Positions 18,601-26,976 of a stretch of 64,000 nt of DNA are shown in pieces; within the stretch, counting starts at the first letter, position 1, and the number at the start of each line of letters is the position of its first letter. A model generated the notes under the pieces. The model worked only from the letters and a program-made list of their open reading frames with translations, was not told where the DNA came from and made no database searches. A program made the position numbers and the translations under genes. The stretch covers positions 62,001-126,000 of the forward strand of contig NZ_JAEQNA010000008.1 of the NCBI RefSeq assembly GCF_016722895.1, read 5' to 3'. The stretch is from Ramlibacter aurantiacus. Lineage in GTDB: Bacteria; Pseudomonadota; Gammaproteobacteria; Burkholderiales; Burkholderiaceae_C.

Positions 18601-19302
18601 GTAGGTGCCCGCGTCCGCGACAGTCGTGTCCCGCAGCTTGGTGCCGCTGGCTGCGCGCTGGAAATACCGGCTGGCGGGCGAGCCCGCGAAGTCATAGCGC
18701 AGCGCGTCGCTTAACTCGACCGTGACGATGTTCGCCTTGTAGTCCGTAGCGGCGCCGGACTGGTCAAACGTGAAGGTGCGCTCCTTGGCGCTCACCGCCG
18801 TCGCCCGCACGTACTGAACCTTCTCCGTGGACAGGCCCTCGTTGTGAATCAGCACCAGCGTCTGGCCCACGTTGGGCAACTGCTCGGACGGGCGCTGGAA
18901 CAGCTGGATGACGCGCTGACCGACGATGTGGTTTTCGTACATATAGCCGCCCCACTCGGGGCCGCGCGTCAGGTAGGACTCGATCCGCGAGGCTGCCTGG
19001 GTCCGGGTGTCGAACGTGTTCTTGGTCGAGAACAGCGTGACGCTCACGCGAGGGTCTTGCGGCGGATCCGCCACGATGACGTTCGCGCCGAAGTAGGTGT
19101 CGGTGTCGTCGGTCTGGATGCCCAGGAAGGTCTTGCGCAGACTGACGCGACCACCGGCCCGGTCAAGCTCGGAGATGTCCGGGAAGATGGCGTTCGAAGT
19201 GCCGTCGGCAATGGCGTTGCCCGTCGGCGCACCGCCTCCTTCAGGCACATCCGCCATCACGGCGGACTTGAGCAGCTTCACGTCGCCCGATTGAATGGGC
19301 AT
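15670..19302 (-). CDS. Very large phage tail protein
   Basis: At 1210 residues this is one of the largest prophage genes. It is almost entirely beta-rich, with recurring segments such as GTV...VDYTEGVVRISP, VGRVDYDNGIVTLA and KGRVDYEYGVIELYF. These suggest repeated modules in which V/RDYxxGxV ends each unit. Placed after the tape measure gene and before the fibre-like genes, it corresponds positionally to a tail-tip or baseplate hub protein. Its start (19302) is three bases after the previous stop. The long open frame on the opposite strand is a GC-rich shadow. Confidence 0.75.
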   Translation of the reverse strand: MPIQSGDVKLLKSAVMADVPEGGGAPTGNAIADGTSNAIFPDISELDRAGGRVSLRKTFLGIQTDDTDTYFGANVIVADPPQDPRVSVTLFSTKNTFDTRTQAASRIESYLTRGPEWGGYMYENHIVGQRVIQLFQRPSEQLPNVGQTLVLIHNEGLSTEKVQYVRATAVSAKERTFTFDQSGAATDYKANIVTVELSDALRYDFAGSPASRYFQRAASGTKLRDTTVADAGTYVGVVPLVDAAGLGDLTVKAASMFTQLVPSAQTETPISDVRSNGVSAALVATGAAITRTLNLIFNNSQAMHVGAPIYPGSLSIDRSGVTLTDAGGRLMNVGTEVGRVDYDNGIVTLAAPSVFSSEGSSAAHAVTFIPADVPDLITDQRAIPVTIESRSQSYAFVLDDIPLKRTLAISYLAQGRWYTLREDGSGAIKGLDSAYGVGTLSFTTGSVVVTLGALPDVGSRIIIQSASAVNTVPATNTLLSHGSKVYFPLNTSGDLSEEKGEKAIKIGSAIIKWDHGGMKTATDNGLGQLTGDATGSVDYTEGVVRISPNAMPPAGTVFLLDIDGDITTSVSVDVLSGYLGATNIRPGSVRFYASVKFTYGLGFSTNQLLFQERVVSVLVRDNGAGVLYFKDPGNNQNVNCGTIDYAAGTIENNSVVPVSEFDISGPSRNVQWYGVIGSGYGHQGTTQQRWNDIQEYTNNNRSRQCELLASAVSVSYSNSTASADSISIKANACCLRTEMVPNYTLRGANFMLGGVLYKQLPDNTLVRDPSPTTGGGTPSGSVAGASGVLTLSYWVAGQAPTVSNWRGVIAPPTAGLTAPFATSYTVFRTAASPLRPGSFSVLGTLMDGTSFNVAAGVDGKINGTRVKGRVDYEYGVIELYFVNPSGPAELNTDLSHLQIAGLTTIPADLVMINSIRYNTVSYSYLPLDAELLGIDPVRLPSDGRVPIFRAGGFAVVGHTGAITATVSNNQTINCGRVRLSRVRVIDSNGQVVNTGYTADLEAGTVTFTNVAGYAQPVTVQHRIEDMAVVREASINGEISFTRALTHNYPAGSYVSSALIAGDLFARTNIVFDQASWDGTWQDTVKGAVATATYNVAQFPIAVTNRGAISERWIIRFTNTTSFDVIGENVGVIASGTVTSVCAPINPATGVPYFSIDPLGWGAGWAVGNVMRFNTVGAQFPVWVVRTVQQGPETVPDDQFTLLIRGDVDTL

Positions 19303-19305
19303 GGT

Positions 19306-19713
19306 TCAGATCTCCAGAAAACGCAGGGTGAGGCGGTAGAAGTCGCTGTCGGAACGAGCCGGGATGCCCAGCACCGGCTCGCATTCCACTGGGGTTTCGC
19401 CGTGGCGGAAGGCGACGGTGAAGGCCCGGCCGTCCGCGAGCGCCAGGAGAAAGCGCCCGCCGTTCGCCGTCAGCGGGATGGCGGCCCAGGCACGCAATTG
19501 CTCCACGCTGGCTCGCGTCACCCACGCCATGTCGGGTGCTCCTATGAGGGTGATCGGACGGCCCGCCTGGCGCACTGCCGACTGGATCAGCAAGGCGCCG
19601 GTGATCAGGTAGGAGGTCGCGGCCACGGCCGGGGACCAGGCGTGCTCGTCGGCCCACAGCAGATCGTCGGGCAGCAGCAGGACCACCTCGTCTGCGAGGT
19701 TCTTCAGTTGCAT
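19306..19713 (-). CDS. Small tail-assembly protein following the tape measure
   Basis: The 135-residue protein (MQLKNLADEVVLLLPDDLLW...) has a helical N-terminus and a beta-rich C-terminus (FTVAFRHGETPVECEPVLG). In position it matches small minor-tail proteins that come after the tape measure gene in siphophages. It lies 39 bases after the tape measure stop and three bases before the large tail gene. I do not recognise a named family. Confidence 0.65.
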   Translation of the reverse strand: MQLKNLADEVVLLLPDDLLWADEHAWSPAVAATSYLITGALLIQSAVRQAGRPITLIGAPDMAWVTRASVEQLRAWAAIPLTANGGRFLLALADGRAFTVAFRHGETPVECEPVLGIPARSDSDFYRLTLRFLEI

Positions 19714-19752
19714 GGGGATGAGGAGGAGGCGAGAAGTGGGAGAGAAAGCGGC

Positions 19753-22700
19753 TCAGGCCGCCCGGGCGCGGGCGAGCTCGAGGATCTGCAGCAGGCGTGA
19801 CTCGTCGCGCTGGTCGATGCTCGCTTGTACCCGGCGCTCGCCCGCGGCGAGCTCGACGCGCACCGTACGGGACGGCCCGGTCGGTTCGGCCGGCAGCACC
19901 GGACGGGAGAGTGCGGACGTCACCGGGGGCACCAGACCACCTGTGGCAAACCCCTGCACTCGCTCGGCAAGCGCCCGCGCCGGCAGCGACAGGTTGTTGA
20001 TCGCCTCGAAAAAGCCGGCGCCGAAGCGGCTGACTGCGTTCTTGTTCACCACGTACTCGCCGGGCGTGAGCATCGCAGGCACCGTGTCCGACTTGGCCAT
20101 CCCGCCAGCCCGGAAGAAGTGGCCCTGGTGGCCCTCCATGTAGTCGATCAGCTCCCGCTCCATGTCCTTGCCCATGAGGAGCGGCTGCGCCATGGCTTGA
20201 CGCCAGGTCTGTTTGATCTGATCGAGCTGCTGACGCTCGTTGCCGGTGAGGGTCTTGCGGTGCAGCAAGGTGGCAAGGACCTGCCGATCCTTGTGCGCCT
20301 GCTTGCCGTGGATGTCCATGGTCTTCCAGCGCATGTCCAGGCTCACGGCCGCGCCGTACTTCCACTGCAGCCAGGCGGAATACTCGTCCAGGCCACGCAG
20401 CCCGAGCTCGATCATCTTCTGCGCTTCGACTGCGTCTCGATTGCGTTTGACGCCGCCGTCCTCTCCGCCGCCACCGATCCGCGCCAGGACGTCCTTCCCA
20501 CCCGCACTGGAGATGACTGCGCCACCGCTGGCGAACTTGGCGATGCCAGAGGCGAGTTTGGAGAGCGTGCCGCCGCCGTACTTGCGCACGGCCGCCTTGC
20601 GCAGCACGAAGGCACCCGCCTCCAGGGTGCGCGGCACGGTGTCGTGGTGACCGGAGCCAGGGACTGAGCCGCCCGCCATGCGCGGGAACGCCGACGCGAC
20701 CGGGCCGCCGGTGGCAAACTGGCGCACCCCCTGCCCTACCAGGCCGCCCGTGGCATTCGCCTCCACCTTGCGCAAGGTGATTGTGTGGGTGCTGGCGGTG
20801 GTCAGGCCGTTCAAACTCTGGATCTCGCTGCGCACGGAAGCGACGTTGCTGCCCGCAACGTGCTGCGACTCGGTGCGCACGCGGTCCAGCGCCCGGATCT
20901 GGCCTTCGACGTTGGTGATCGCCGCCTGCGCCTTCTCGGTGGACACCTTCAGTTCTATCTGCGAGGTCTCCACAGCATAGGCTTTCAGCTTGTCCAGCGC
21001 CGCCTTTGCCTTGGAGACGTCGGCGTCGACCGGCAGGTTTTTACCTTCTTTCAGGAGCTGCTCGTACTGCTGCAAGTCCTTGCGCGCCTGTTCGAGGTCG
21101 GCCTTGATCACCAGCAGCCGTTCCTTGTCGGCGAGCGCTTTGTCGAGGTCTGCGATCGCTTGCTGAAAGCGCGTGGTATCGGCATCCAGCGTGAGCTTCA
21201 GGCCGTCTTTGAGCTTGGCCGTGATCTGGTCGATCTGGGTTTCGGTCTGCGCCAGGGTCTGCTTGATCTGATCGCGGGCTGCGACGGCGGATTGGGCGGC
21301 CTTCTGGTGCGCCGCGCCTTGGGCGTCGAGCGTCTTGTTGAGGATCTCCTGTGATTCGCGGATGCGCTGGATGGCTTGGTTGACCCCGTCCTTGCCCTGG
21401 GCAACCTGCGCATCGGCGTCTCGGGTCTTCTGGGCCAGCTCGGCGCGCAGCTGGTCGGCTTGGCGCATCAGGGTCTCGGCCTGTCCATATTCCTGCCTGC
21501 GATAGGCCTCGCGCGCCTGCGCCTCCAACTGCGCCGCCTGAGAGGCACCCTGCTCGGAGGCCTTGCGGGCCTCTTCGGCGCGCTTTGCCTCGCTGGTCTG
21601 GCTGTTGGCCACCTGCGCGGCCAAATCCATCGCCTTTTGCGCCAGCTGCCGAGCCTGTTCGAATTCGCCATGGGCCAGCGCCGTGCGCGCCTTCTCCTGG
21701 TACTCGGTGATCTGACGCTTGCGATCTTCTGTCGCCTCATGCTCCGAGAGGCCCGCGCGGCGGATCTCGCGGATACGCTCCTCGGTCGAGAGCGAGAGCT
21801 GGCGCTTTTCCTCCTCGATGCGCTTGACCTCCGACAGGTGCCGGTTGGCCTCGGCGTTCAGTGCATCGATGTGCTGACGGTATTCGCCCAGGGCCTGGGT
21901 GAGCGTCTGGCGCTTGGTGGCGAGAATTTCATTCTCGACCCGCAGGACGCCGGCGCGGCGCTCGTCCTCGGTCGTGCCCTGGCGCCGTGCGGCCTCGACT
22001 CTGGCTTTCGACTCATCGTCGACCAGCTTGAGTGTCTCGGTGGTCGCCTGCCGGCGCAGGGTGGTCTGCTGCGTCAGAGCATCAGCCAGCAACTGGGTCG
22101 CTTTCGCGATCAGCGCCGCCTCCGACTGCTTGGAGAGGTCGAGCGCGGTCTGCTCCTGTTGGTACCGGGCCTTCACGGCCTCGATCTGCCGCTGCAGGCT
22201 GGCTTCCGCGATCGCGGTGAGACCCTTGTAGGCCTCGGCCATCTTCCCGGCGGCCTCGGCGACGATCTGGTTGGCTTTGCCGACCGCCTGTTCCACCTCC
22301 CCCAGCCGTGATTTCAGCTTCTCCAGGGCGGCGTGCACGGCTTCGATGCCGCGGCCGACCGCTTCCTGCGTGCCCTGGCGCACCGCCTCCAGGCGCCGGG
22401 CGATCTCTTCGGCCGTGGACGCCGCTGTGTTCATTGCGCCCTGGGCGGCACCAGCGCCCCGATTGGCCTGTGCATACATCTGCGCAAAGATCTGGTTCAT
22501 CTCCGCCAGCCGCGTCTGATGCCGCTGGGTGGCTTGGGCGATCGTGTCAGACGTGAAGACGGCGGCAAAGACCTCCCAGCGGTAGCGAAGCTGCTCCACC
22601 GCCTTGACCAGCACCTCCACCATGAAGATGCCGGCCTTGCGCACGATCTCGAACTTCTGGGTCAGCCATGTTCCGATCTCCCAGCCGACGAGGAAGGCGC

Positions 22701-23796
22701 CCAGCACGGCAAAGGCGGTCTTCAGTACGCCGAGGCTGGCCGCGGCCGCCGAGACGGAGAGATTGGCCCTCGCCCAGGCCGCGGCAGTGGCGTTGGCGGC
22801 CGTCACGGCCGCTGCGCCAGCGGTCTGCCATGCGGTGACGAGCGCCGGGATCAGGCGGTAGATCAGCACCGCGAGTCCGATTTCGGCGATGCGCTTGAGC
22901 CATTGCATCACCGTCTCCAAGTTCTGCGCGAGCCAGGTGAGGGCTTGCGAGAGCTTCTGGGTGATGCCGGTCGACTCGTCCAAGCGGCTCACCCACCGGC
23001 CGAAGGCGTTGCGCAGGCGCTCGAAGGCCTGGTTCACGGTCTGCGGCAGCTGAGCGTATTCGGTGGCGAGCTTGTCCTTCTGCGACATCAGCGCGTTTAC
23101 CACCACGTCGGCGGTGATGCGCCCCTCCTCCGCCAGCTTGCGCAGCCGGCCAATCGGCACGTTCAGGCCGTCGGCGAGCGCCCGAGCCAGCCGCGGGCTG
23201 TTCTCGACGACCGAGTTGAATTCCTCGCCGCGCAGCACGCCTGAGGCCAGTGCCTGGCCGAACTGCAGCAGTGCAGACTGCGCTTCGGTGGCCGAAGCAC
23301 CGGACAGGCGCAGCGCCTGCGAAATGCTCTCGGTGATGGACAAGGCATCCTGCTGCTCGCCGCCCAACATGCGCACTGCCTGCTGCAGCTTGCCGTATAG
23401 AGTGGCCGTCTCCTGGATTGGCACGCCGATGCGCTGGGCGATGTCGAACAGTTCCTTCTGCGCCGTCGTGTATTCCTGCTGACCGGCCGTGGCCAGCTTC
23501 AGGCGCGCGGACATCATGTTCCAGGCGTCGGCGACCTGAACGATCTCCTGCAGCTTGCCGGTCGCCCAGCTGATCGAGAGGAATGCCAGCAGCTGGGTCT
23601 TGGCGGTGGCGACCTGATCGCCGAAGGCGGAGATGCCGGCCTTGACTTCTGCCAACCCCGCAGCGGCCTTGGCGCCAGCGGTCTTGGCGCTGCTGGAGAG
23701 CTCGCCCAGACTGCGCTCGGCCGACGTGATGGCCCGCTTGAGCCCCTCATCGGCGCCTTCGAGGGCCACCAGTACGCTGATTCGGTTTGTTGCCAT
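19753..23796 (-). CDS. Tail tape measure protein
   Basis: The 1347-residue protein sets tail length and takes part in genome injection. The N-terminal 300 residues hold the tape-measure domain (MSARLKLATAGQQEY, LYGKLQQAV, GEEFNSVVENSPRLARALADGL). Hydrophobic helices follow near residues 300-390 (LAVLIYRLIPALVTAWQTAG, AVLGAFLVGWEIG). Residues about 480-1000 are long coiled coil rich in Ala, Glu, Gln and Arg. The C-terminal part is globular with repeated GLVGQGVRQFATGG and GAFVLRKAAVRKYGGGTL motifs, commonly found in tape measures. Confidence 0.95.
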   Translation of the reverse strand: MATNRISVLVALEGADEGLKRAITSAERSLGELSSSAKTAGAKAAAGLAEVKAGISAFGDQVATAKTQLLAFLSISWATGKLQEIVQVADAWNMMSARLKLATAGQQEYTTAQKELFDIAQRIGVPIQETATLYGKLQQAVRMLGGEQQDALSITESISQALRLSGASATEAQSALLQFGQALASGVLRGEEFNSVVENSPRLARALADGLNVPIGRLRKLAEEGRITADVVVNALMSQKDKLATEYAQLPQTVNQAFERLRNAFGRWVSRLDESTGITQKLSQALTWLAQNLETVMQWLKRIAEIGLAVLIYRLIPALVTAWQTAGAAAVTAANATAAAWARANLSVSAAAASLGVLKTAFAVLGAFLVGWEIGTWLTQKFEIVRKAGIFMVEVLVKAVEQLRYRWEVFAAVFTSDTIAQATQRHQTRLAEMNQIFAQMYAQANRGAGAAQGAMNTAASTAEEIARRLEAVRQGTQEAVGRGIEAVHAALEKLKSRLGEVEQAVGKANQIVAEAAGKMAEAYKGLTAIAEASLQRQIEAVKARYQQEQTALDLSKQSEAALIAKATQLLADALTQQTTLRRQATTETLKLVDDESKARVEAARRQGTTEDERRAGVLRVENEILATKRQTLTQALGEYRQHIDALNAEANRHLSEVKRIEEEKRQLSLSTEERIREIRRAGLSEHEATEDRKRQITEYQEKARTALAHGEFEQARQLAQKAMDLAAQVANSQTSEAKRAEEARKASEQGASQAAQLEAQAREAYRRQEYGQAETLMRQADQLRAELAQKTRDADAQVAQGKDGVNQAIQRIRESQEILNKTLDAQGAAHQKAAQSAVAARDQIKQTLAQTETQIDQITAKLKDGLKLTLDADTTRFQQAIADLDKALADKERLLVIKADLEQARKDLQQYEQLLKEGKNLPVDADVSKAKAALDKLKAYAVETSQIELKVSTEKAQAAITNVEGQIRALDRVRTESQHVAGSNVASVRSEIQSLNGLTTASTHTITLRKVEANATGGLVGQGVRQFATGGPVASAFPRMAGGSVPGSGHHDTVPRTLEAGAFVLRKAAVRKYGGGTLSKLASGIAKFASGGAVISSAGGKDVLARIGGGGEDGGVKRNRDAVEAQKMIELGLRGLDEYSAWLQWKYGAAVSLDMRWKTMDIHGKQAHKDRQVLATLLHRKTLTGNERQQLDQIKQTWRQAMAQPLLMGKDMERELIDYMEGHQGHFFRAGGMAKSDTVPAMLTPGEYVVNKNAVSRFGAGFFEAINNLSLPARALAERVQGFATGGLVPPVTSALSRPVLPAEPTGPSRTVRVELAAGERRVQASIDQRDESRLLQILELARARAA

Positions 23797-23822
23797 CGGT
23801 CAAACGTCCAAAATGTAGTTCT

Positions 23823-24301
23823 ATGGCTGAACAGAAATCGATCGAACTCGCGGAGATCGGCAAGGTGATCAATCAGGCCCGCGAACTGGCGATGCGCTAC
23901 CGGGACCTGACCGGCCGGCCGCTCGGCATCACCGGTGAAGTTGCCGAGTACGAGGCCGCGCGCCTGCTCGGGCTTCAGTTGGCTACGGTGCGCCAGGCCG
24001 GCTACGACGCCATTCGGACGACGAGCAGCGGGACGCACCGCCTTCAGGTCAAGGGTCGATGCGTCCTCACCAAGAACCCCGGCCAACGCATCGGCAGCAT
24101 CGACCTGGACAAGGAGGGGGATGCCGTTTTGCTCGTCTTGCTGGACGAAAACCTACAGCCCACCGCGGTGTACGAGGCGGCCCGCGCTGCGGTGGAGAAC
24201 GCCTGCGCGCGCCGGGATCCAAAGCTCGCAACGAGCGCGGCGCGCTGAGCGTCAGCAAGTTCAAGTCGATCGGATCGAGGGTCTGGCCCGTCAGCGCCTG
24301 A
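23823..24301 (+). pseudogene. DUF6998-like protein with a -1 base frameshift; rightward insert in the tail operon
   Basis: The first frame (23823-24248) gives 141 residues with IELAEIGKVINQARELAMRYR, GITGEVAEYEAARLLG, GYDAI and LQVKGR. It then ends in an unrelated tail. A second frame over about 24205-24301 continues with APGSKARNERGALSVSKF and SIGSRVWPVS, the expected C-terminus of this family. Restoring one C at about 24205 joins them into about 159 residues. The Glu, Asp and Q-x-K residues are spaced like a PD-(D/E)xK nuclease core, which is my inference. The gene faces against the tail operon between DUF6441 and tape measure, as phage morons do. It could be a genuine pseudogene, a sequencing error, or a frameshifted gene. 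Confidence 0.65.
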
Positions 24302-24303
24302 TG

Positions 24304-24948
24304 TCACGCTAGCCGTCGCAGCCCGCTCTCAATTTGTGCGGCCAGACGCGGCACTCGGCCTGCGACCAAGCGTCGGACGTCCAGCCTCCGTTTCATTACC
24401 ACCCGCGGCACCAGCACCGCGATCGGCACGTCGGCGCCACGCTTGATGCGTTTGACGCCTTCGGCCTTGCGGTAGCGCCTCTTGAATCCAGCCAGTGGCC
24501 GCTCGTGCTCCTGGATGTTCTCGGCCATCAGCACGATATTCCCCTTGGCGTTCTTCACAAAGTAGGCATTGCCACCGCGCATCAGCTCGGCAACCTGCGC
24601 CTTGAAGCGCTTGCGGCCGACCCGCCCATGCAGCGGGATCAGCATCCGTCCGCCGATTTGGCCACCGGTTTCGTGCACGCCAGACCACGGGATGCGCGAT
24701 CCCACATAGAGCGCGGGCAGCCGCTTCGTGTCTTTGGCGAGCACCTTGGCGGTGAAGCCTTTCAGGAAGGACTTCTTGGCGACTGCCATCTTGCCCGCCA
24801 CGTGCTCACGAACCTCCTGCTTGATGTCCGTGGCCTCAGTCGCGATCGCGCGCGCCACGGCCTTGCGGACCTGCTCGCGGAACTCACCGCCCCAGCGGCG
24901 CAAATGCGCCTGCGCCGCGACGCTGTCGATGCGGATGGAGATCTTCAT
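24304..24948 (-). CDS. DUF6441-like phage tail protein
   Basis: The 214-residue basic protein begins MKISIRIDSVAAQAHLRRWGG with a long amphipathic helix region, then GSRIPWSGVHETGGQIGGR, and a very Arg/Lys-rich C-terminus. Similar proteins lie between the tail chaperone and tape measure genes of siphoprophages. The start overlaps the stop of the frameshifted chaperone extension (ATGA), showing that the -1 reading frame upstream is part of the operon. The function is probably in tail assembly and is not established. Confidence 0.65.
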   Translation of the reverse strand: MKISIRIDSVAAQAHLRRWGGEFREQVRKAVARAIATEATDIKQEVREHVAGKMAVAKKSFLKGFTAKVLAKDTKRLPALYVGSRIPWSGVHETGGQIGGRMLIPLHGRVGRKRFKAQVAELMRGGNAYFVKNAKGNIVLMAENIQEHERPLAGFKRRYRKAEGVKRIKRGADVPIAVLVPRVVMKRRLDVRRLVAGRVPRLAAQIESGLRRLA

Positions 24949-25546
24949 CGTGATTGGGCGCGGTCGGCGAGCCGATCGAGCGCCTGGTCCAGGTTGCGGG
25001 CCTCGCCGCGGGTGCCGATCGCAAGCAAGGACAGCAGACGCGCGTCGCGCGCAGCGTCAGAACGCTCGCAGGCCGCCAGGAAGCCGCGGAACTGCCCAAG
25101 CGTGTAGCCGAGCACGTCGGGCAGGCGGTGACCGTGGTCGATCAGGCGTTGGACGGCGTCAAACCAGAGGCCGCCCCTGGTGTCGGCGCGAGCTGCTTGG
25201 CCTGCGCGAACAGGCCGTCCAGCTTCGGGAACACCGTCCGGGTAAAAAAATCCGCATTCACCTCGATCACCTTGGCCGCCAGCAGGATGGCCTCGTCGGC
25301 GGCAAGTTCGTCGACCCAGGCGCGCGGCTTGCCCACCGCGATCCCGACCGCGGTCAACAAATCCTCGCCGTGGTCGCCGAAGAGCAGCAGCCAGTCGATT
25401 TCTCCGCGCCTCAGGTGCGCCATCGCCGGCGAGAGGGCGCGCAAGAAGGCGGGCATCTGGCCCACCTTCAGGGGTTTGATGGACAAGGCTTCGCCGCTGA
25501 TCGTCAATTCGACGCCTTGGGGGACGAGGGTTTCCAGATCACTCAT
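24945..25546 (-). CDS. Tail assembly chaperone, -1 frameshifted long form (gpGT-like)
   Basis: Reading from ATG 25546, the zero frame runs 101 codons to the TTT TTT of a seven-T slip site (25250-25244). A -1 slip then gives an open frame ending at TGA 24947-24945, about 200 residues in total. The extension encodes a plausible helical domain (RLIDHGHRLPDVLGYTLGQF, LLSLLAIGTRGEARNLDQAL). Its stop overlaps the next gene as ATGA. Lambda-like phages make a short and a long tail chaperone in exactly this position, just before the tape measure, by -1 frameshifting. The product is predicted from sequence, not observed. Confidence 0.75.
25142..25546 (-). CDS. Tail assembly chaperone, short form (gpG-like)
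   Basis: The 134-residue product of the unshifted frame begins MSDLETLVPQGVELTISGEAL and has the acidic, helical character of tail chaperones (LAADEAILLAAKVIEVNADFF). It lies between the tail tube gene and the DUF6441/tape measure genes, the standard siphophage position. The residues after the slip site (FTRTVFPKLDGLFAQAKQ) are specific to the short form. Tail chaperones coat the tape measure during tail assembly and are absent from the virion. Confidence 0.8.
   Translation of the reverse strand: MSDLETLVPQGVELTISGEALSIKPLKVGQMPAFLRALSPAMAHLRRGEIDWLLLFGDHGEDLLTAVGIAVGKPRAWVDELAADEAILLAAKVIEVNADFFTRTVFPKLDGLFAQAKQLAPTPGAASGLTPSNA
25244..25250 (-). other. -1 ribosomal frameshift slip site, T TTT TTT
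   Basis: On the coding strand the zero-frame codons are GAT TTT TTT ACC, so seven T residues form a perfect X XXY YYZ heptamer. Both shifted tRNAs can re-pair fully. The -1 frame has no stop from here to 24945. See the chaperone entries. Confidence 0.7.
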
Positions 25547-25559
25547 GCCTCACCCCGCC

Positions 25560-26333
25560 TCACAGCTGGACGATGCGGCCGAACTGGCCCAGCACCGCGT
25601 CGAAGGGTTTGCTGGAATCGGCCAGCAGCGATCCTTCCATCTCGAACTTGTTGTATTCGTCGGAGATGAAGGAGATTTCCTTGAGCGGATCGAAGGCCAC
25701 CCGGTACAGCTCCACCAGCACCTTGGCGTTGCCCTGCGCGGTGTTCAGGCCTTCCAGGCGCAGGTAGCGCTCCGGCAGCGGCTGCGTGAAGATGCCGATC
25801 TCCGTTGCGGCGCCGTAGCCGTAGCTCGCCTTGAAGGGCAGCACGTAGGGCACCGCGGGCGAGCCGCCGTCGTTCAGGCGCAGGAACTGCACCGCGCCAA
25901 AATCCAGGTCCGCGGTGTAGTCGACGCCCGCCACCAGGGTGGCAGGGGTGGCGCTGCTGTCCTTGACCACCAGGCTCGAGACCTTGGGATGGGCGAAGAA
26001 GTAGCGGTCGCCGACCACGGGCGTGGCGCCGCCAGTCGGCTCGTCGGTCACGGTGCCGGGAACGGCGGTGACGTGGTTGCCGTACAGGGCGAGCGCGAGG
26101 TTCTCCTTGGTGAACTCCTCCAGCGTGAGGTTCACGGTAGCGGACTTCTGCTTGACCATCCGGTGATCCAGCGTGCGCTGGCCAGTCTGGCTCTCATAGT
26201 GCTCCAGCACGTCGGTCTTCAGGGCGAGCTTGAGCTCGGCGACGTTGCCGGGCGAGCGCACCTCGATCGGCGCTCCGGCGGAGTCGCGTTTGCCGAGAAA
26301 GACTCGGCCCTGGAAACTGGCATAGGTGCTCAT
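25560..26333 (-). CDS. Major tail tube protein
   Basis: The 257-residue protein starts MSTYASFQGRVFLGKR and has alternating beta segments (SATVNLTLEEF, RYFFAHPKVSSLVVKDS, VDYTADLDFGAVQFLR, VLPFKASYGYG, AKVLVELYRVAF). This is the composition of siphophage tail tube proteins. It lies between the head-tail completion genes and the tail chaperone, the expected position for the most abundant tail protein. The ATG overlaps the small upstream gene (ATGA). Confidence 0.85.
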   Translation of the reverse strand: MSTYASFQGRVFLGKRDSAGAPIEVRSPGNVAELKLALKTDVLEHYESQTGQRTLDHRMVKQKSATVNLTLEEFTKENLALALYGNHVTAVPGTVTDEPTGGATPVVGDRYFFAHPKVSSLVVKDSSATPATLVAGVDYTADLDFGAVQFLRLNDGGSPAVPYVLPFKASYGYGAATEIGIFTQPLPERYLRLEGLNTAQGNAKVLVELYRVAFDPLKEISFISDEYNKFEMEGSLLADSSKPFDAVLGQFGRIVQL

Positions 26334-26530
26334 GGGTTGGGTTCCTTACTTTGGGCGGATTGGGCAGCGCGAAGCGGCTGGCTCTCTGTTCTGGCGGCTG
26401 GCAGCGCACGGGCGCTGCCGATGGACAGCAGCCATCGGGCAAGGTCACCATCGACTTCGATGCGCTCGCCAGGCTGGTGCTTGCGGCCCGCATGCGTGTG
26501 CGGCCCGGTGAGCAGAAGTTGCGTTTTCAT
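26330..26530 (-). CDS. Small phage protein (DUF7210-like)
   Basis: The 66-residue protein begins MKTQLLLTGPHTHAGRKHQP and continues GERIEVDGDLARWLLSIGSA, a pattern of small phage proteins where a short domain presents residues near an LaxWLxxxG helix. It is coupled to both neighbours by ATGA overlaps and has a GGGTGAC site. The larger frame that contains it starts far upstream inside another gene and was rejected. The function is unknown, perhaps a minor structural or assembly factor. Confidence 0.65.
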   Translation of the reverse strand: MKTQLLLTGPHTHAGRKHQPGERIEVDGDLARWLLSIGSARALPAARTESQPLRAAQSAQSKEPNP

Positions 26531-26973
26531 GTCACCCTGGTGAGATCGGTGGCGAGCGTGCGGTACGTGATGCAGTAGCGCGCCGGAATCGCCGCTGCGA
26601 CCGCGTCGGCGTCCTCCACGTCCCACTCGCATTCGACTTCCTTGATCCCGAGCGCGAGGCCACCGAGGTTCACGTCGGCCATGAGCGTCGCATGTGCCGA
26701 CGTCAGCAGCTGGTCGGCTTCGGTTTCTGGTGCCGCGGGAGCGACCGCGCGCGCCAGGGCGGTGATGCGCAGCGTCAGCTCGCGCGTGACCCGCCCGTTG
26801 GCGCGCTCGGTGATGGCTTCCAACTCCGGGAACACCACCAGCGCCGGGCACTGCTCGCGGCTGATCGCCACCGTCGGCGAGCGGTGCAGCGTGGCGCCCA
26901 GGCTCGCAGCACTCGGGCGCAGCGCCGCCACCACCGCCAGCAGGATCTGCTCGCGGATCGAGTTGCGAGCCAT
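26527..26973 (-). CDS. Tail terminator/completion protein
   Basis: The 148-residue protein (MARNSIREQILLAVVAALRP... with PALVVFPELE and RELTLRITALARA) has the alpha/beta pattern of gpU-like tail terminators. These are about 130-150 residues and lie between head-tail joining and tail tube genes. In this family the protein caps the tail and joins it to the head. The start has little spacing from the previous gene (three bases). The assignment rests on size, fold pattern and gene order. Confidence 0.7.
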   Translation of the reverse strand: MARNSIREQILLAVVAALRPSAASLGATLHRSPTVAISREQCPALVVFPELEAITERANGRVTRELTLRITALARAVAPAAPETEADQLLTSAHATLMADVNLGGLALGIKEVECEWDVEDADAVAAAIPARYCITYRTLATDLTRVT

Positions 26974-26976
26974 GGC

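Noticed and set aside
15709..18714. A 1001-residue open frame on the plus strand opposite the large tail gene
   Set aside because: Its translation is dominated by Arg, Ala, His and Val runs without motifs, and it is exactly antisense to a tail protein with good composition. It is a GC-rich shadow.
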